Positions 63,040 through 64,000 of a stretch of DNA of 64,000 bases are shown piece after piece. The translations under genes were made by a program, and so were the position numbers. The DNA lies in the NCBI GenBank assembly GCA_963817435.1, contig CAWFNY010000001.1, positions 1,860,001 to 1,924,000 of the forward strand. The letters are read 5' to 3'. Origin of the DNA: JADJOM01 sp963817435. Lineage in GTDB: Bacteria > Gemmatimonadota > Gemmatimonadetes > Gemmatimonadales > GWC2-71-9. The notes beneath the pieces were generated by a model. That model worked only from the letters and a program-made list of their open reading frames with translations. It did no database searches and had not been told where the DNA came from. How positions within the stretch are numbered: the stretch's first letter is position 1; every line of letters starts with the position of its first letter.

Positions 63040-64000
63040 TCAGTACTCCCGTTCCCAGAGCACGTCGAGGCCGACCTGGTACTTGTTGGTCGAGAGGGCG
63101 GGATTGATCACCGCCGCCTGACAACTGTACGTCGGCTCCACACTCGCCTTGAGCCGGAGCCCGCGGCTGATCCGGAACTCGGCGCTGGGGTAGAAGCGCT
63201 GGGCGTTGGTGCAGAGGTCGGCCACCAGCGTGACGAACCAGCGACGCCCGATCTGCCAGCCCGCCGCCACCTGGGCCACCTGGGCGGACCCGCTCTGGCT
63301 CGACAGGCCGGACCCGGCCCCGCCGGTCCGGATGTCGATGAAGTCGATCGGCACGCCCAGATCGCTGATCAGCGTCCGCTGCAGTTCGCTGGACAAGGCG
63401 CTGGACAGATAGGAGAGTCCGGCCTGCACCGCGGCGTACTGGCTGCTCTGGTTGCCCTGCCCCTGGAGACTGAACGTGGGCCGGCGGAACATGAGATACG
63501 AGACCAGTTCCGTCTGGGAGAGGCTGGGGCGCTGCGGCGTCGGGGTGCTGGTCAGCTCCAGCTTCGGCTGCAGCAGGGTGCCGGTGATCCTGGCGATGAC
63601 CGGAATGTCCTCGTTGCTCTCGACGTCGGTGACGACGTGCTTCGCCTCGATATCGAGGTCGGCGTTCAGGTCTGGCGTCCCGAAGTAGCGCACCGTGCCG
63701 CGCTCGACCGTGAAGTCCACCGTGACGAAGCCGCCGAGCCGCAGCGCATAGTTGCCACGCACCGCGTTGAGGGTCCCGTCGTAGCGGTAGCGGTCACGGA
63801 TCTTGTTGACCGTCAGGTTCCCGTCCAGCTGGATGTTGGCCTCGCTGGAGCGCAGCCAGAAGTTCTCGCCCATCTGCACCTGCAGGTTGTCGATCGTGAG
63901 CGAGTCGAGAAACCGGCTCTGGAAGTTCGCGCCCAGCTTCTCGGTGCGGACCAGATCGAGGTCGATCAGCCCGGAATCCCCGGGATTCTCGAGGTCAACG
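63040..64000 (-). CDS. tamB: TamB/DUF490-domain protein, C-terminal part (runs off right edge)
   Basis: The last 320 codons are in the window and the frame stays open to the right edge. It shows the repeating beta pattern of TamB/AsmA-like bridge proteins (IQLDGNLTVNKIRDRYRYDGTLNAVRGNYALRLGGFVTVDFTVERGTVRYFG, DIEAKHVVTDVESNEDIPVIARITGTLLQPKLELTSTP) and the C-terminal DUF490 core with LSQTELVSYLMFRRP, followed by a barrel-like tail ending WEREY. TamB spans the periplasm and helps phospholipid or outer-membrane protein transport. The last residue Tyr suggests contact with an outer-membrane partner; its TamA partner is presumably beyond the edge. Confidence 0.87.
   Translation of the reverse strand, partial: VDLENPGDSGLIDLDLVRTEKLGANFQSRFLDSLTIDNLQVQMGENFWLRSSEANIQLDGNLTVNKIRDRYRYDGTLNAVRGNYALRLGGFVTVDFTVERGTVRYFGTPDLNADLDIEAKHVVTDVESNEDIPVIARITGTLLQPKLELTSTPTPQRPSLSQTELVSYLMFRRPTFSLQGQGNQSSQYAAVQAGLSYLSSALSSELQRTLISDLGVPIDFIDIRTGGAGSGLSSQSGSAQVAQVAAGWQIGRRWFVTLVADLCTNAQRFYPSAEFRISRGLRLKASVEPTYSCQAAVINPALSTNKYQVGLDVLWEREY

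Noticed and set aside
1..64000. tRNA or rRNA genes
   Set aside because: No cloverleaf with T-loop consensus or rRNA core sequence was noticed on either strand; a dedicated scan was not possible.

Overview
The window is a GC-rich, densely packed bacterial chromosome segment. Gene content suggests Gemmatimonadota or a close FCB-group relative: PEP-CTERM/exosortase-associated genes, a PorX-type response regulator with a PglZ domain, Oar-like TonB receptors, NtrC-type regulators, very frequent ATGA/GTGA gene overlaps, and starts that look leaderless. The lineage is inferred from gene content only. No rRNA, tRNA, CRISPR array or insertion sequence was recognised.

Layout. 1-2948 (minus): edge of an exopolysaccharide/PEP-CTERM cluster (FemAB-like protein, DUF3473-type polysaccharide deacetylase, one PEP-CTERM substrate). 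2986-8350 (minus): two paralogous four-helix membrane proteins, then a TonB-dependent receptor with a lipoprotein behind it. 8449-14817 (plus): VanZ/LamG-like protein, NtrY-like kinase, intact NtrC-type regulator, an outer-membrane barrel with a bactofilin-like head, and a DUF4390 protein. 14833-19476: a dispersed inverted repeat, HNH protein, then argR, an amidohydrolase and PBP1A in one overlapping minus operon. 19605-25281: tyrS, mscL, HerA-like ATPase, class V aminotransferase, and a patatin-ferredoxin fusion. 25241-35354: surface-glycan cluster with four glycosyltransferases of the GT4/CgeB-like types, one frameshifted GT2, an MsbA-like exporter, a PorX-like regulator and a heptosyltransferase. 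35381-50872: informational and housekeeping run (DnaB-like ATPase, yebC, ruvC-ruvA-zinc ribbon-ruvB, queA-tgt-yajC-def-fmt, TenI-like-thiS-thiG, rsmB, PASTA protein, rpe, TlpA, tsaD, lgt). 51306-55100: cytochrome c-FTR1 permease and aldehyde dehydrogenase. 55081-64000 (minus): overlapping operon from tamB through DAG kinase, a GAF/PAS kinase and a degenerate NtrC-type regulator, then a tiny four-CxxC protein, NlpC/P60, HAD, CYTH, a membrane protein and acpS.

The only stretch over 300 bases without a protein gene is 50873-51305, between convergent lgt and the FTR1 gene. It holds a strong terminator, a basal hairpin, two tandem copies of a roughly 71-nt structured element, and a perfect 32-nt palindrome. 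The two copies differ mainly by compensatory base-pair changes, and G.U pairs form only on the plus strand. This looks like an orphan structured RNA I do not recognise and is the best candidate for something undescribed here.

Other points of interest: the patatin-ferredoxin fusion; two tiny cysteine-rich zinc proteins (38669-38845 and 58306-58470); a sigma54-type regulator that has lost both GAFTGA and the Walker B aspartate; TAnnnT boxes 6-9 nt in front of at least ten start codons; and three single-base frameshifts in conserved genes (GT2, queA, lgt), which together suggest assembly indels rather than gene decay.
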